DNA of 57,768 bases from Acidisphaera sp. L21 (GCF_009765685.1 NZ_LMUY01000032.1:91273-149040), one strand, 5' to 3'. Counted from the first letter of the stretch, positions 8,521-17,873 are shown. Translations and numbers: made by a program. Notes: generated by a model not told the origin, from the sequence alone.

Positions 8521-9967
8521 CGAAGCCGGCGATGGTGAGGAAGGCGGATCGGAATGCGTCCCGGATTTCCGCCGACACCAGCGCCTGGTGCGCTGCGTCC
8601 AGCGACGCCATGACGACGGGGCCGCGTTCCACCATCCCGGCGAACAGCGTGGCGGTGTTGCGGTCGGTGGCGGACAAGACGGCGAACAGCACCGCGCCGA
8701 CGATCGCCGTGCCGAACGCGCCGCCGACGGAGCGGGAGAACTGCACCGACGCCGCGGCCGAACCCAAATTCGCCCGGCCCGCGACCAACTGCACCGTCAG
8801 CTGCACGACCGGCATGCCCGTGCCCAAGGTCATCGAGTAGACGGCGAAGAGGATCGGGATGGAAATGTTGGACAGGTGTGGCGCCGCCAGCGCCAGCACG
8901 ACCAGGGTGCACACGGTGAATGCCAGCCCGATCGACGGGAAGATGGCGGTGCGCTGGGTCTTGGCCATCATCCGCCCGGTGAACAGGGAGCCGAAGGCGA
9001 TGCCCGCCGTCATCGGCAGCAGCATCAGCCCGACCTGGCCGGGCCCGACGCCGCGCACCACCTGCAGCCAGATCGGCACGAACGTCACCATCCCCACCAG
9101 CCCGGCGCCGATGAAGGCGCCCATGAGGTCGCAGCGCCAGATGGCGGATTGCTTCAGCAAGTCCAGCGGCAGCAGCGGGCTGGCGGCCCGGCGTTCCTGC
9201 CGCAGCAGCAGCACCAGGGCGATGGCGGCGACGATCACCATCGCGGCCACCAGGGGCAGAGCCGCCAGGTCGAATTGCTGAATCCGCTCCAGCGCCAGCA
9301 ACAGGGAGGTGATGAAGGCGGAGAATAGCACCACGCCGGTGACGTCGAATTGCAGGCGGCCGCCGGTGCCGGGTTTCTGCGGCAGGCGCAGGGCCAACAG
9401 TCCGGCGATGATGCCGAGCGGGATGTTGACGATGAACACCGACGGCCAGCCCCAATGCTGCGTCAGCCAGCCACCGGCGACGGGGCCGAAGGTGGAGGAC
9501 GCGACGAAGATGCTGGCGAGGTAGCCCTGGTATCGTCCGCGCTCCCGTGGGGGCACCGCCTCCCCTACCAGGGCCTGGCTGGTGGTCATGAGGCCGCCGC
9601 CGCCGAACCCCTGCAGCACGCGCGCCGCGGTGAGCAACAGCACGGTGGGGGCGGCGGCGCAGAGGATGGATGCCAGCAGGAAGACCGCCAGGGCCACGAA
9701 CAGCATCCGGCGGCGGCCGAGCACGTCGCTGAGCCGGCCGTACACGGGGGCGGCGATGGTGGTGGCGACCAGGTAGGAGACCACGACCCAGGACACACGC
9801 TCCACATCGCCGAGCGAGCCGGCGATGGCGGGGAGCGCGGTGGCGACGATGGTCTGGTCCACTGCGGCCAGGAACATCGGCAGCATGATCGACGGAAAGA
9901 CGGTGAAGAAGAGCGCGCGCGAGCTTGGTTCGGCGCCGGCCGTTGCCGCGGCTGAGTTGGACGTCAT
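8471..9967 (-). CDS. MFS drug exporter, DHA2 (EmrB/QacA) family
   Basis: About 498 residues of mostly hydrophobic sequence with 14 predicted membrane segments. The motif D1-like [20 protein letters not shown] near the N-terminus, motif [16 protein letters not shown] and the motif C-like [28 protein letters not shown] identify a DHA2 proton antiporter. Such pumps export lipophilic drugs, often with an EmrA-type adaptor, but none is next to it. An ATG four codons upstream is also possible; neither start has a strong ribosome-binding site. It is divergent from another DHA2-like gene. Confidence 0.88.
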   Translation of the reverse strand: MTSNSAAATAGAEPSSRALFFTVFPSIMLPMFLAAVDQTIVATALPAIAGSLGDVERVSWVVVSYLVATTIAAPVYGRLSDVLGRRRMLFVALAVFLLASILCAAAPTVLLLTAARVLQGFGGGGLMTTSQALVGEAVPPRERGRYQGYLASIFVASSTFGPVAGGWLTQHWGWPSVFIVNIPLGIIAGLLALRLPQKPGTGGRLQFDVTGVVLFSAFITSLLLALERIQQFDLAALPLVAAMVIVAAIALVLLLRQERRAASPLLPLDLLKQSAIWRCDLMGAFIGAGLVGMVTFVPIWLQVVRGVGPGQVGLMLLPMTAGIAFGSLFTGRMMAKTQRTAIFPSIGLAFTVCTLVVLALAAPHLSNISIPILFAVYSMTLGTGMPVVQLTVQLVAGRANLGSAAASVQFSRSVGGAFGTAIVGAVLFAVLSATDRNTATLFAGMVERGPVVMASLDAAHQALVSAEIRDAFRSAFLTIAGFVSVALVLAWTIPVRRL

Positions 9968-10089
9968 GCGCAGCAGCATCGGCCGCAGCGGCTTGTCCGG
10001 ACATTGCTGGCGTGTTCACGTTTCCGCGAGCGAGGTCCTGACAAGTGCCCACTGGACGGTTTGGCCGCGTGCCCCGAGTATGCGCGGCA

Positions 10090-11451
10090 ATGAACGAAAC
10101 CATTCCACTCGACGGCCTGCCAACCGCACGCCGGCGATGGGCCGTGACCACGATCGTGATCGCCGTGGCGATGGCGGCGATGGACACCTCGATCGCGAAT
10201 GCCGTGCTGCCGACGATCGCGGTCGACCTGCATGCCACGCCGGCGGACTCGATCTGGGTGGTGAACTCCTACCAGCTTGCTCTGGTGGCCTGCCTGCTGC
10301 CGTTTTCGTCGCTGGGGGAGATTTTCGGGTATCGGCGGGTCTATCAGTATGGGCTGATGCTGTTCGTGGTGGCGTCGCTGGCGTGCTCGTTGAGCTGGTC
10401 GCTCGGGAGCCTGACGGCGGCGCGCGTGCTGCAGGGCATCGGCGCGGCGGGCATCATGAGCGTGAACACCGCGCTGATCCGCTTCATCTACCCGGCGCGG
10501 CATCTGGGCCGGGGCGTGGGGGTGAATGCGCTGGTGGTGGGTAGTTTCACCGCGGTTGGTCCGACGGTGGCGGCGGGCGTGCTGTCGGTTGCGTCGTGGC
10601 AATGGTTGTTCGCGATCAACGTGCCGTTCGGGCTGGTGGCGATCTACCTGGCGCATCGCGCCCTGCCCGCGACGCCGCGGGCGACGCATCGGTTCGACGG
10701 CATCAGCGCGTTGCTGAACGCGGCCACGTTCGGGCTGTTGATCTTCGGCATTGGAGAGGCGGCGCATCATGCCAACTGGACCACCACGGCGGCCGTGGTG
10801 GGCGGGACGGTGGTGATGGGGTTCCTGCTGATCCAGCGGCAGATCGGGCTGCCGGCACCAATGTTCCCGGTGGATCTGTATCGCCGACCGATCTTCGCGT
10901 TGTCGTCGCTGACGTCGACCTGCTCGTTCGCGGCGCAGGGACTGTCGTTCGTGTCGCTGCCGTTCTTTTTTCAGACGGTGCTGGGGCATACGGCGGTGGA
11001 GACGGGGCTGCTGCTGACACCCTGGCCGGTGGTGACGGCGATCATGGCGCCGATCGCCGGGCCGCTGTCGGACAAATACCCGCCGGCGATCCTGGGCGGC
11101 ATCGGCATGGTGACGTTGTGCATCGGGTTGACTCTGTTGGCGACGCTGCCGAGTGATCCGACCAATCTTGGCATCGTCTGGCGGATGATGATTTGTGGCG
11201 CCGGGTTCGGGTTTTTCCAATCGCCGAACCTGAAGGCGCTGATGTCCGCCGCGCCGCCCGAACGCAGCGGTGGCGCCAGCGGCACGATTGCCACGTCCCG
11301 CCTGGTGGGACAGTCCACCGGGGCAGCTCTGGTGGCGCTTTGCTTCGGGATTTCCGCCGTTCATGGGCCGGCCCTGGCGCTGACGCTGGGAGCGTGTTTT
11401 GCGGGTGGGGCGGCGGTGGTGAGTTTCTCGCGGTTGCTGACCAAGCGGTAG
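10090..11451 (+). CDS. MFS transporter, DHA2-like drug exporter
   Basis: A second major facilitator protein of about 453 residues. AMDTSIANAVLPTIAVDLHA, NSYQLALVACLLPFSSLGEIFGYRRVYQYG (motif A with an altered DRxGRR) and VASWQWLFAINVPFGLVAIYLA place it in the DHA2 drug exporter group. The ATG at 10090 (MNETIPLDG) gives a normal short cytoplasmic lead; the frame is open 15 codons further upstream. The 122-bp gap to the divergent MFS gene probably holds both promoters, but no regulator gene is present, so control is unclear. Confidence 0.87.
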   Translation: MNETIPLDGLPTARRRWAVTTIVIAVAMAAMDTSIANAVLPTIAVDLHATPADSIWVVNSYQLALVACLLPFSSLGEIFGYRRVYQYGLMLFVVASLACSLSWSLGSLTAARVLQGIGAAGIMSVNTALIRFIYPARHLGRGVGVNALVVGSFTAVGPTVAAGVLSVASWQWLFAINVPFGLVAIYLAHRALPATPRATHRFDGISALLNAATFGLLIFGIGEAAHHANWTTTAAVVGGTVVMGFLLIQRQIGLPAPMFPVDLYRRPIFALSSLTSTCSFAAQGLSFVSLPFFFQTVLGHTAVETGLLLTPWPVVTAIMAPIAGPLSDKYPPAILGGIGMVTLCIGLTLLATLPSDPTNLGIVWRMMICGAGFGFFQSPNLKALMSAAPPERSGGASGTIATSRLVGQSTGAALVALCFGISAVHGPALALTLGACFAGGAAVVSFSRLLTKR

Positions 11452-11463
11452 CGTGGCGGCGGG

Positions 11464-11982
11464 CTAGACCAGGCCGGCCGCCTTGGCCCAGACCATGAGC
11501 GCCCAGCCCAGGGTTACCCCGGTGATGGCCATCGTGGGGGCCATGCCGATGGTGCGGCCGACCGGCGTGACCAGGTAGCCGGCCCAGAACGTGACCCGGC
11601 AGACGGTGAACACGATGCAGAGCGCCGCGATGGCGGGCATGTGCGGCGCGTCCACGCCGGCGACCAGCGCCAGCAGACCGGCGCCGAAGACGATCCCGTG
11701 TTCGACCGAGTTGCCGATGATGCGTTGATTGGTTCGCAGGAATGGACCGTCACCGCCGGCCGCCGGGTCGAGGGCGCCGGTGACCATGCGGGCGGCCATT
11801 TGCACCAGAAGCATCAGCCACACCAGGATGGCGCTTGGCAGCAGAAAGGCCAGGCCCAGGCCCAGACGGACCGCGATGCTGGCGGCGCCGGGGAATACGG
11901 CGATCTGCCCGGCGAGGTGGCGCCACAGCAGCGCTGCTGCAACTACGCCGCAACTGCCCAGCAGCAGGGACACGCCTCTCAC
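11464..11982 (-). CDS. MAPEG family membrane protein
   Basis: This is a 172-residue protein with four hydrophobic segments. After the second comes the charged loop FLRTNQRIIGNSVEHGIVFG, which matches the MAPEG pattern (polar RxxNxxE segment that binds glutathione in eukaryotic members). Bacterial MAPEG proteins are poorly characterised and not all bind glutathione. It converges on the upstream MFS gene with only 12 bp between stop codons. I could not assign a substrate. Confidence 0.72.
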   Translation of the reverse strand: MRGVSLLLGSCGVVAAALLWRHLAGQIAVFPGAASIAVRLGLGLAFLLPSAILVWLMLLVQMAARMVTGALDPAAGGDGPFLRTNQRIIGNSVEHGIVFGAGLLALVAGVDAPHMPAIAALCIVFTVCRVTFWAGYLVTPVGRTIGMAPTMAITGVTLGWALMVWAKAAGLV

Positions 11983-12052
11983 GATCGGGGTCCGTTATAT
12001 TGCGGTAACATGGCAGCGGCATATCCGCGCCCGCCATCGCGAAGGGATGCCG

Positions 12053-12319
12053 ATGTTGTGCCGATCCATTGCCGCCGCTGTTCTGGTTCTGCTGGCAGGC
12101 TGTGCGTCCCCCTATGATCCGCCCCTGGCGGGGGACCATGCCGCCGTCCGCTACCAGACCGACCTGCAACGCTGCAACAAGCAAGCGCAGACGGCCGCGG
12201 ACCGGGTGGCGAACGCGACCCCGACCTCGGCCGTGAGCGCGGTGTTCGCGTCCGACCAGCCGCGGCGGGCTGCGGTACAGGCTTGCATGGTGTCGCGGGG
12301 GTATCGAACGGCGGGGTAG
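12053..12319 (+). CDS. Small outer-membrane-type lipoprotein
   Basis: The 88-residue protein starts MLCRSIAAAVLVLLAGC, a compact type II signal peptide with lipobox LLAG-C (lipidated Cys17). The mature part is short and has two further cysteines (in QRCNKQ and QACMVSRGY), which may form a disulfide. GAAGGG lies six bases before the chosen ATG; an ATG two codons earlier would leave no spacer. No known family is recognised. Its 3' two-thirds are overlapped on the other strand by the frameshifted tail of the beta-propeller gene. Confidence 0.72.
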   Translation: MLCRSIAAAVLVLLAGCASPYDPPLAGDHAAVRYQTDLQRCNKQAQTAADRVANATPTSAVSAVFASDQPRRAAVQACMVSRGYRTAG

Positions 12320-13680
12320 ACGCGGTCTGGCGCTGGCGTGGCGGCCGGATCAGGCGGCCAGGAAGCCTTGCAGGACGGTCTGGTCGTCTGGTCGATCTCG
12401 AGGCAGAGGACGTTGCGCCGTCTTGCGTCCTTGAGCACGACCCAGCGTCCATCGGGACTGATGGCGGGCTGCACCTCGTAAGGCTGGCCCTCATTGGCAT
12501 TTGCGGCGCGATACAAGAAGGCGCGCTCGCCGGTTTTGGCATTCACGATCACCACGTCCGAAAAGCTGTAGCCCTTGGCACTCCGCAGCCAGTCCGGATC
12601 GGCGGCGCCGCCAGGGCGGGCGCATAGATCGAGGAGGCCGGCGCTGCTCGTCGTGTCGGCGGTGCCTTGTAGCGATACAATATACCACCGTCCGTCCCGG
12701 CTGGCGTTGCAATGGAGGTCGCGGTTCGACTCGCTTACCAGGCGCGGTGCGGCCCCGGATAATGGGAGTTCGTACAGGCCACGTGGGCCGCCCGAACTTG
12801 AGCCGTAGACAATCGCCAGCATGGCTGGACGGTCGAACAAGGCTCGTTCATGAGTGAACAGCAGGGGCTTCGGCTGCGCGCTCTGGTCGAAGAGTGGGCG
12901 TGCTGGGTTGGCCTTGGTGGCGTGCCATATCCACATTCTGCGGGTGGTGTTGGGGTGTGCATCGCAGAAGCAGATGTATTCGGGATCTGCCGGGGAGAAA
13001 TGCGCGTGATCGAGGGGATCGATCGTGCCGGTGGCCGGATCGGCGGCGGATTTGGCGATCGTGGTGGCAGTCCCCGTCGCAAGATCGATGAGCAGGATGC
13101 TCGAGGCGACAACCTCTTTCTTGTCGCCATAGACGACCCTGGTGAGCAGGGCTTGCCTTCCATCGGCGGCGATGTCGACGTCCTGGGCCATGCGTAATCG
13201 TTGCGAGACCCGGTGAGGATCCGCCTTGTACTCCGGATCTTCCCAGCGGAGGATGGACTTGCCGCCTTTGGCGAGATCGACGAACTCGGCCCCGAACAGG
13301 GTCGGCGCGACCAGCACGCCGGTGTGGGAGATGGCGTAGTACATTCGGACGCCTCTGAGCGTTGCCAGGGGCGCCGGGGATTGCGACGCGCCGGTCAAGT
13401 CGATGGCGGCGTATTGGACCGTTTGCGGATCCGTGCGCTGCGCGAGGACCAGGCGGCCGTCGGGCAAAAAGCCGTTGGCGTGGGGGTAGGTTGCATAGGT
13501 GTTGTCGGGCGATGCGACCGTGCGCTTCACCAGCCGCCCAGCCGACCCGGCGGCCTGTGGAAAGGCGCAGGCCGGCCGGGCCGCCGCCGACGTACGGCTG
13601 AGCGAGAGGAGTTTGGCACTGGCAAGCCCGCCGAGCACAAACCCGCGCCGCAGCATCGAGGGCATTCGGATCGTCTTCAT
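12151..13680 (-). CDS. Secreted beta-propeller protein (oligogalacturonate-lyase-like), 3' frameshift
   Basis: The product begins MKTIRMPSMLRRGFVLGGLA, an export signal with a twin-arginine-like RRGFVLGG core, and continues with repeated propeller blades: LPDGRLVLAQRT, PLDHAHFSPADPEYICFCDAHP, CNASRDGRWYIVSLQG and AISPDGRWVVLKDARR. The HFSPADPEYICFCDAHPN stretch recalls oligogalacturonate lyases (Pfam Pectate_lyase22), but the lyase active-site set cannot be confirmed. An 8-bp tandem duplication at 12378 shifts the frame near the end. Without it the protein would finish EIDQTVLQGFLAA at 12350; with it, about 67 unrelated residues are added, running antisense through the lipoprotein gene. Confidence 0.72.
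   Translation of the reverse strand: MKTIRMPSMLRRGFVLGGLASAKLLSLSRTSAAARPACAFPQAAGSAGRLVKRTVASPDNTYATYPHANGFLPDGRLVLAQRTDPQTVQYAAIDLTGASQSPAPLATLRGVRMYYAISHTGVLVAPTLFGAEFVDLAKGGKSILRWEDPEYKADPHRVSQRLRMAQDVDIAADGRQALLTRVVYGDKKEVVASSILLIDLATGTATTIAKSAADPATGTIDPLDHAHFSPADPEYICFCDAHPNTTRRMWIWHATKANPARPLFDQSAQPKPLLFTHERALFDRPAMLAIVYGSSSGGPRGLYELPLSGAAPRLVSESNRDLHCNASRDGRWYIVSLQGTADTTSSAGLLDLCARPGGAADPDWLRSAKGYSFSDVVIVNAKTGERAFLYRAANANEGQPYEVQPAISPDGRWVVLKDARRRNVLCLEIDQTTRPSCKASWPPDPAATPAPDRVYPAVRYPRDTMQACTAARRGWSDANTALTAEVGVAFATRSAAVCACLLQRCRSVW
12378..12393. repeat. 8-bp tandem duplication (GTCTGGTC twice) causing a frameshift
   Basis: Two perfect adjacent copies of GTCTGGTC (GACCAGAC on the coding strand) lie inside the 3' end of the beta-propeller gene. 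Deleting one copy restores a frame reading EIDQTVLQGFLAA and a TGA at 12352-12350, an ideal end for a propeller strand. The duplicated version instead reads on to 12151. Confidence 0.85.
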
Positions 13681-14095
13681 GGGATTGCACCTGGTGTCGT
13701 TGGGATCGGCCATGTCGAACAGCCCGGAGATGGCCGCTAGAACAAGGCGAAATGCCTCATCCTCGCCGTCTCTTAAACCATGTTTGGAGCATCCAGTTCC
13801 TTACAATGCATCAGCGAGCCACATCGTTACGAAGGCAGCCGGCCTCTCGACAGTCTGTTTGCATTTGCCCTATGCATAGAGACATTGGCGGTGCCCGAAG
13901 TTGCCTCGCGCAAGGTGCCGATGACTGTACGAGGGCAGGAACCCCCTCCCGAGAGGATTTCGCAGAATGTCGTCCACGGCGTCCACGTTGACATGAACGC
14001 CTCCGCCAATGCCGCGATAGGTTCCGATCATTCCGCCGTACTATACAACGCTGAATACTTGCCGCGTGACTGCTGCACGGAATCGGGAAAACACT
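13681..14095. other. Lower-GC intergenic region, no supported gene
   Basis: This 415-bp divergent gap between the beta-propeller gene and the first methyltransferase-like gene is visibly poorer in G+C than its surroundings. A 109-codon plus-strand frame (13780-14109) runs into the next gene, has no recognisable family and no good ribosome-binding site, so I do not call it. Promoters for both flanking genes must lie here; I could not pick out convincing boxes. Confidence 0.5.
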
Positions 14096-15112
14096 ATGAA
14101 CTTAGCTGACCGCGAACTCTGGTATCAGTATAGCCGGTCTATCGCAGCCGCTGAGCAGATGGGCATTGCGCCGGTTACTTGGCAGGTCTTCAAGTTCAAG
14201 TCTTCTACCGGCGATACGCTCTCCCGCTCGATGCTGACACTACATGAGATGGCGCTGCTGTATGCCCTCGCCCGGCATGTTTACAAGGGGCGCGGCGCGA
14301 TCGTCGATGCGGGTCCACTGCTGGGTGCGTCGACCTTCGCGCTGTGCCGCGGCCTGGCCGACAACACGATGATCACGCCGGCACAGCGGGTCGGCCAAGT
14401 GTATTCGTTCGATCTGTTCCGCAGCCAGGGATACGAGAAATTCCTCGGCGACATCACGCCGCCCGCGACGGGAAGCCTGCTTCCCGAGTTTCTGAAGGTG
14501 AACGCCGACCATATTACCAGTATCGTTCCCCATCAGGGCGACTTCATGTCGTGGGCTTGGCCCAATATGCCGGTCGAAATCTTCTTTCTTGATCTGGCCA
14601 AGTCATGGGAACTCAACACCTTCGCGATTCGGCATTATTTTCCCGTTCTGATTCCCGGCGAGTCCATTCTTGTTCAGCAAGATTATATTCATTTCAATGA
14701 ATATTGGATTCACATCACGATGGAGCACTTTGCCGAGCATTTCGAGGTCTTGGGGTTCATGCACGGCGCAACCTGCTTTTACCGCTGCGTGAAGGCGATA
14801 GATCGCCAAGCCGCAATGGTCGATCTGAAGGTGCTTCCCTACGATGCGAAGCGGATCCTCCTCGAACGGGCACGGGCGAAGGCGCCGTTTGGGGTGCAAC
14901 AGGTGATGAAAAGCGCCGCGGCGAAGTGCGCGATCGAGCATGGGAAGCTACAGGACGCGCGTGACCTGCTGAACGACGTGGTTCTCGACGCGCCGGTCGA
15001 GCATCCCACCCTGGACGTCAGAGGCATCGCGAGGAGCAACTATGGTGTCGTCACCAAGATGCTGGAAACTGCGCTCGCCAAGCAGACCGTGGGATTGGCC
15101 GCCCCGCATTAG
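14096..15112 (+). CDS. Methyltransferase-like protein (class I SAM fold), low GC
   Basis: About 338 residues starting MNLADRELWYQY; GGGA lies about 8 bases before the ATG. GAIVDAGPLLGASTFALCRGL reads like motif I of class I methyltransferases (D-x-G-x-x-x-G), followed by VYSFDLF, where a SAM-ribose acidic residue would be, and VEIFFLDLAKSW plus HYFPVLIPGESILVQQDY, like the LKPGGxxxxDD block of the Methyltransf_24 type. The catalytic residues are too divergent to name a substrate. It is followed 74 bp later by a clearer methyltransferase of the same general type, and the codon use is less GC-biased than the flanks. Confidence 0.62.
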   Translation: MNLADRELWYQYSRSIAAAEQMGIAPVTWQVFKFKSSTGDTLSRSMLTLHEMALLYALARHVYKGRGAIVDAGPLLGASTFALCRGLADNTMITPAQRVGQVYSFDLFRSQGYEKFLGDITPPATGSLLPEFLKVNADHITSIVPHQGDFMSWAWPNMPVEIFFLDLAKSWELNTFAIRHYFPVLIPGESILVQQDYIHFNEYWIHITMEHFAEHFEVLGFMHGATCFYRCVKAIDRQAAMVDLKVLPYDAKRILLERARAKAPFGVQQVMKSAAAKCAIEHGKLQDARDLLNDVVLDAPVEHPTLDVRGIARSNYGVVTKMLETALAKQTVGLAAPH

Positions 15113-15186
15113 AGAACGCCGTTCGTCTGCTGCCACAAACCTCAGTTCACCGCGTCAAGATATTCTTATGATTAGGCCCCGAACGC

Positions 15187-16737
15187 ATGCCGTATAATCT
15201 TTCGATACCCGGCCAGGTGTCAGAGCATCAATTGAAGGCAATCGAAGCGGTCGCGCGGCTGGTTCCACGCAACGGAAAAGTGGTAGAGGTCGGGTCGCTT
15301 TTCGGCAGTTCCAGCTGGGCATGGGCCAAAAGTGTCGACCCGTCCGTTACCGTCTACTGCATCGATCCCTGGGAAAAGAACGCAGGGGTTCGCTCGATGG
15401 AAGCCCGATACGGTGTTTCCTACGGGCTCGAGCAATTCAAGGTGCATACGGCGGACTGCCCGAACATTAGGCCGATGAAGGGCTATAGTCCCAACGATTT
15501 CCTCGATTGGTCCGATCCAATCGACCTCTACTATGAAGATGCGGTTCACGTAGACCCAATCCTGGCACGCAACCTTGCGTTCTGGTGCGGCAAGCTGAAG
15601 CCGGGCGGTATCGTTTGTGGCGACGATTACCGTCCTCGCTTCCCCGATATCCGCCGGGGCGCCAGGGAGTTGGCCGACCGCTTCGGCCGCGAGATCCTGA
15701 CGGTGGATTTCTTTTGGTGCCTGTTGCCGGGGGACGATATGCTGCCAGGCAGCGCGGCCGTCGCCGAAACCCTGCGCGAGTTGGGCCGCCAGAACGACGC
15801 GCTGAAGCGGAGTTACGGCCCCGTCCTCTCGATCGGTCCACGCCAGCCCATCGCGGCGATCAAGCCGGGCGAGAGCGCCAGCGTCTCCTGCCGCCTCGCG
15901 AATGACGGTGTCGACCCATGGCCTGCCGAGGCGAGTGACGGCCTAGGCGTCGGTGTGCGCATCGTCGCTGCCGACCGGCCCGAGCGCATCGTGGCGGAAA
16001 GCTGGATGCTTTTGCCGCTGCCGCAACTCGAACCGGATGCACCGCTGGATTTCGACCTCAGTACGCCGACCAGCACGCTGATAGCGGGGAGTTACCGGGC
16101 CATCTTCGATCTGCTTCGGCCAGGGCTCGGCTGGACGATGCATCCCTCATTGGCCCGGGCGTGGGGCTTTCCGCTCGAAATCAAAGGCGAGGTGGCGCCA
16201 AACCCACCGATGCCGCAGCCGGCAGTGCCTGCGGCGGACACCCCGGCGCGTCCGACGGCGGCGCAAGCGGACGGCGCGCATTACGTCTTTGGAACGCCCA
16301 TCGCGTTCCGCGCCGGCGGCCAGTCGGCGCGCTATACAAGGGAGGGATGGGTCCCGCCCGAGACGCGCCATCGCTGGATGTCAGGCGACACATCGCGGAT
16401 CGTCCTGAGCGTCGAAAAACTGGCCGAGGCCGCGATCAGCGGTGCGACGGTGCATCTCGGCATGAAGGCAAAGCCGTTTCTGGTGCCCGGCACGCTGGAT
16501 CACCAATCGCTGCTCATCAGCGTCAATGGCACGGTCGTGTTCGAAGAGGCGCTCACGGCCGAAATACCGGTTGCGGCCGTCATCCCGGCGGCAGTTTTTT
16601 TTGCGAAAACGCCCGTGGACGTCGTGTTCCGGCATTGGGATGCGGCGCGACCGTGCGATCTTATCGAGGGCAGTCTCGATCGCAAGACGATCTCGTTCGC
16701 GGTCTCTGAATTGTCGCTGACTCTCGATCTGGGATAA
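15187..16737 (+). CDS. Three-domain methyltransferase with C-terminal beta-sandwich domains
   Basis: The 516-residue protein has a class I methyltransferase domain (about 1-200): KVVEVGSLFGSSSWAWAKS (motif I), VYCIDPWE and PIDLYYEDAVHVDP followed by LKPGGIVCGDDYRPRF, as in the Methyltransf_24 family. A middle domain (about 215-335) reads like an Ig-type beta-sandwich (SVSCRLANDGVDPWPAEASDG). After a proline/alanine linker a C-terminal domain (about 370-516) with RHRWMSGDTSRIVLSV and SLLISVNGTVVFEE resembles carbohydrate-associated sandwich domains of surface-polysaccharide proteins. A role in methylating a surface glycan is inferred from this build and from the neighbouring methyltransferase. 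Confidence 0.72.
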   Translation: MPYNLSIPGQVSEHQLKAIEAVARLVPRNGKVVEVGSLFGSSSWAWAKSVDPSVTVYCIDPWEKNAGVRSMEARYGVSYGLEQFKVHTADCPNIRPMKGYSPNDFLDWSDPIDLYYEDAVHVDPILARNLAFWCGKLKPGGIVCGDDYRPRFPDIRRGARELADRFGREILTVDFFWCLLPGDDMLPGSAAVAETLRELGRQNDALKRSYGPVLSIGPRQPIAAIKPGESASVSCRLANDGVDPWPAEASDGLGVGVRIVAADRPERIVAESWMLLPLPQLEPDAPLDFDLSTPTSTLIAGSYRAIFDLLRPGLGWTMHPSLARAWGFPLEIKGEVAPNPPMPQPAVPAADTPARPTAAQADGAHYVFGTPIAFRAGGQSARYTREGWVPPETRHRWMSGDTSRIVLSVEKLAEAAISGATVHLGMKAKPFLVPGTLDHQSLLISVNGTVVFEEALTAEIPVAAVIPAAVFFAKTPVDVVFRHWDAARPCDLIEGSLDRKTISFAVSELSLTLDLG

Positions 16738-16761
16738 GCGGCGGGGTCGTCACCATTCCAA

Positions 16762-16816
16762 GGGGGGCCAGTCCAGAGGACGATTGTCCTCTGGTCGGGT
16801 GCGGGGCGACGCTTCG
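16762..16816 (-). repeat. Intergenic two-hairpin element, after accA
   Basis: Read on the minus strand, GTCGCCCCGCACCCGACC is followed by the stem CCAGAGGAC-AAT-CGTCCTCTGG. It lies 30 bp after the accA stop in the same orientation as that gene. The second stem uses AGAGGAC/GTCCTCT where other copies use AGGGGAC/GTCCCCT, so pairing is preserved. Confidence 0.65.
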
Positions 16817-16846
16817 CTTGCGTACAATCTGCCTGGGCGCGTTATC

Positions 16847-17803
16847 CTAGACCGGGATCTCGCGCCCCATTGCGAGGAATTTGTCGCGCCGCCGGGCAAT
16901 CAGGGTGGGACCGTCCATCCCGTCCAGGCTGGCGAGCGCGGTTCGCACTGCCTCCCCCACGGCGGCGATGGCGGCCGGGACGTCGCGGTGGGCGCCACCC
17001 AGCGGCTCCGGGATGACGGTGTCGATCAGGCGGAGCAGACGCAGATCCTCGGCTGTCAGCCGCAGCGCCTCGGCCGCGGTCGACGCCTGGGCCGCGTCGC
17101 GCCACAGGATCGAGGCACAGCCCTCCGGCGAGATGACGGAATAGATCGAGTGTTCCAGCATCAGCACGCGGTCGCCGGTGGCAAGGGCGATGGCGCCGCC
17201 GGAGCCGCCTTCGCCGATGATGGTGGCGATGATGGGAATGGGGGCGTCGAGACACGCCTCGACCGAGCGGGCGATGGCTTCGGCTTGGCCGCGCGCCTCG
17301 GCCTCGATGCCGGGGAAGGCGCCGGCGGTGTCGACGAAGGTGAGCAGCGGCAGGTTGAAGCGGCCGGCGAGTTCGATCAGGCGGCGGGCCTTGCGGTAGC
17401 CCTCGGGCTTGGCCATGCCGAAATTGTGGATGACGCGGCTGTCGGTGTCGTCGCCCTTCTCCGTTCCCAAGACGACCACCGGGCGGCCGCCGAAGCGGCC
17501 CAGGCCGCCGACGATGGCGGCGTCCTCTGCATAGGCGCGGTCGCCGGCCAGGGGCGTGTAGTCGGTGACCAGCGCCTGCAGATAGGCCAAAGCGTGCGGG
17601 CGGTCGGGGTGGCGGGCGACCTGGGCCTTTTGCCAGGCGGTGAGCCTGGCGTAGGTCGCGCGAAGTTGTTTGTCGGCCTTGTCGGTGAGGCGGGCGATCT
17701 CCTCGGCGATGTTGATCCCGCCGGGCTCCTGCATCTGGCGGAGTTCTTCGATCTTGCCCTCGAGTTCGGCAATCGGCTTTTCGAATTCTAGAAACGGGCG
17801 CAT
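16847..17803 (-). CDS. accA: Acetyl-CoA carboxylase carboxyltransferase subunit alpha
   Basis: The 318-residue protein starts MRPFLEFEKPIAELEGKIEEL, the standard N-terminal helix of AccA, and carries DTAGAFPGIEAEARGQAEAIA and GEGGSGGAIALATGDRVLMLEHSIYSVISPEGCASILW, the oxyanion-hole and CoA-binding segments of the alpha subunit. With AccD it transfers the carboxyl group from biotin on AccB to acetyl-CoA, giving malonyl-CoA for fatty acid synthesis. The ATG at 17803 matches the family length; a frame six codons longer is less likely. It stands alone, divergent from the thiolase operon. Confidence 0.96.
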   Translation of the reverse strand: MRPFLEFEKPIAELEGKIEELRQMQEPGGINIAEEIARLTDKADKQLRATYARLTAWQKAQVARHPDRPHALAYLQALVTDYTPLAGDRAYAEDAAIVGGLGRFGGRPVVVLGTEKGDDTDSRVIHNFGMAKPEGYRKARRLIELAGRFNLPLLTFVDTAGAFPGIEAEARGQAEAIARSVEACLDAPIPIIATIIGEGGSGGAIALATGDRVLMLEHSIYSVISPEGCASILWRDAAQASTAAEALRLTAEDLRLLRLIDTVIPEPLGGAHRDVPAAIAAVGEAVRTALASLDGMDGPTLIARRRDKFLAMGREIPV

Positions 17804-17873
17804 GGCGGCGTGCTGTAGCACAATCGCGGGGACCGGCTAGTGTGCGGATAAAGTTGAGGGGTAGGCTTCGTTC

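Noticed and set aside
8211-10238. A 675-codon minus-strand frame through the MFS gene
   Set aside because: It is a shifted frame of the DHA2 exporter, rich in arginine and proline, without domains.
12378-12393. Phase-variable repeat switching the propeller protein
   Set aside because: Two units of 8 bp are too few for frequent slippage; a fixed duplication is the simpler reading unless reads show a mixture.
13780-14109. 109-codon plus-strand frame in the low-GC gap
   Set aside because: It overlaps the next gene's start, has no ribosome-binding site and no recognisable family.
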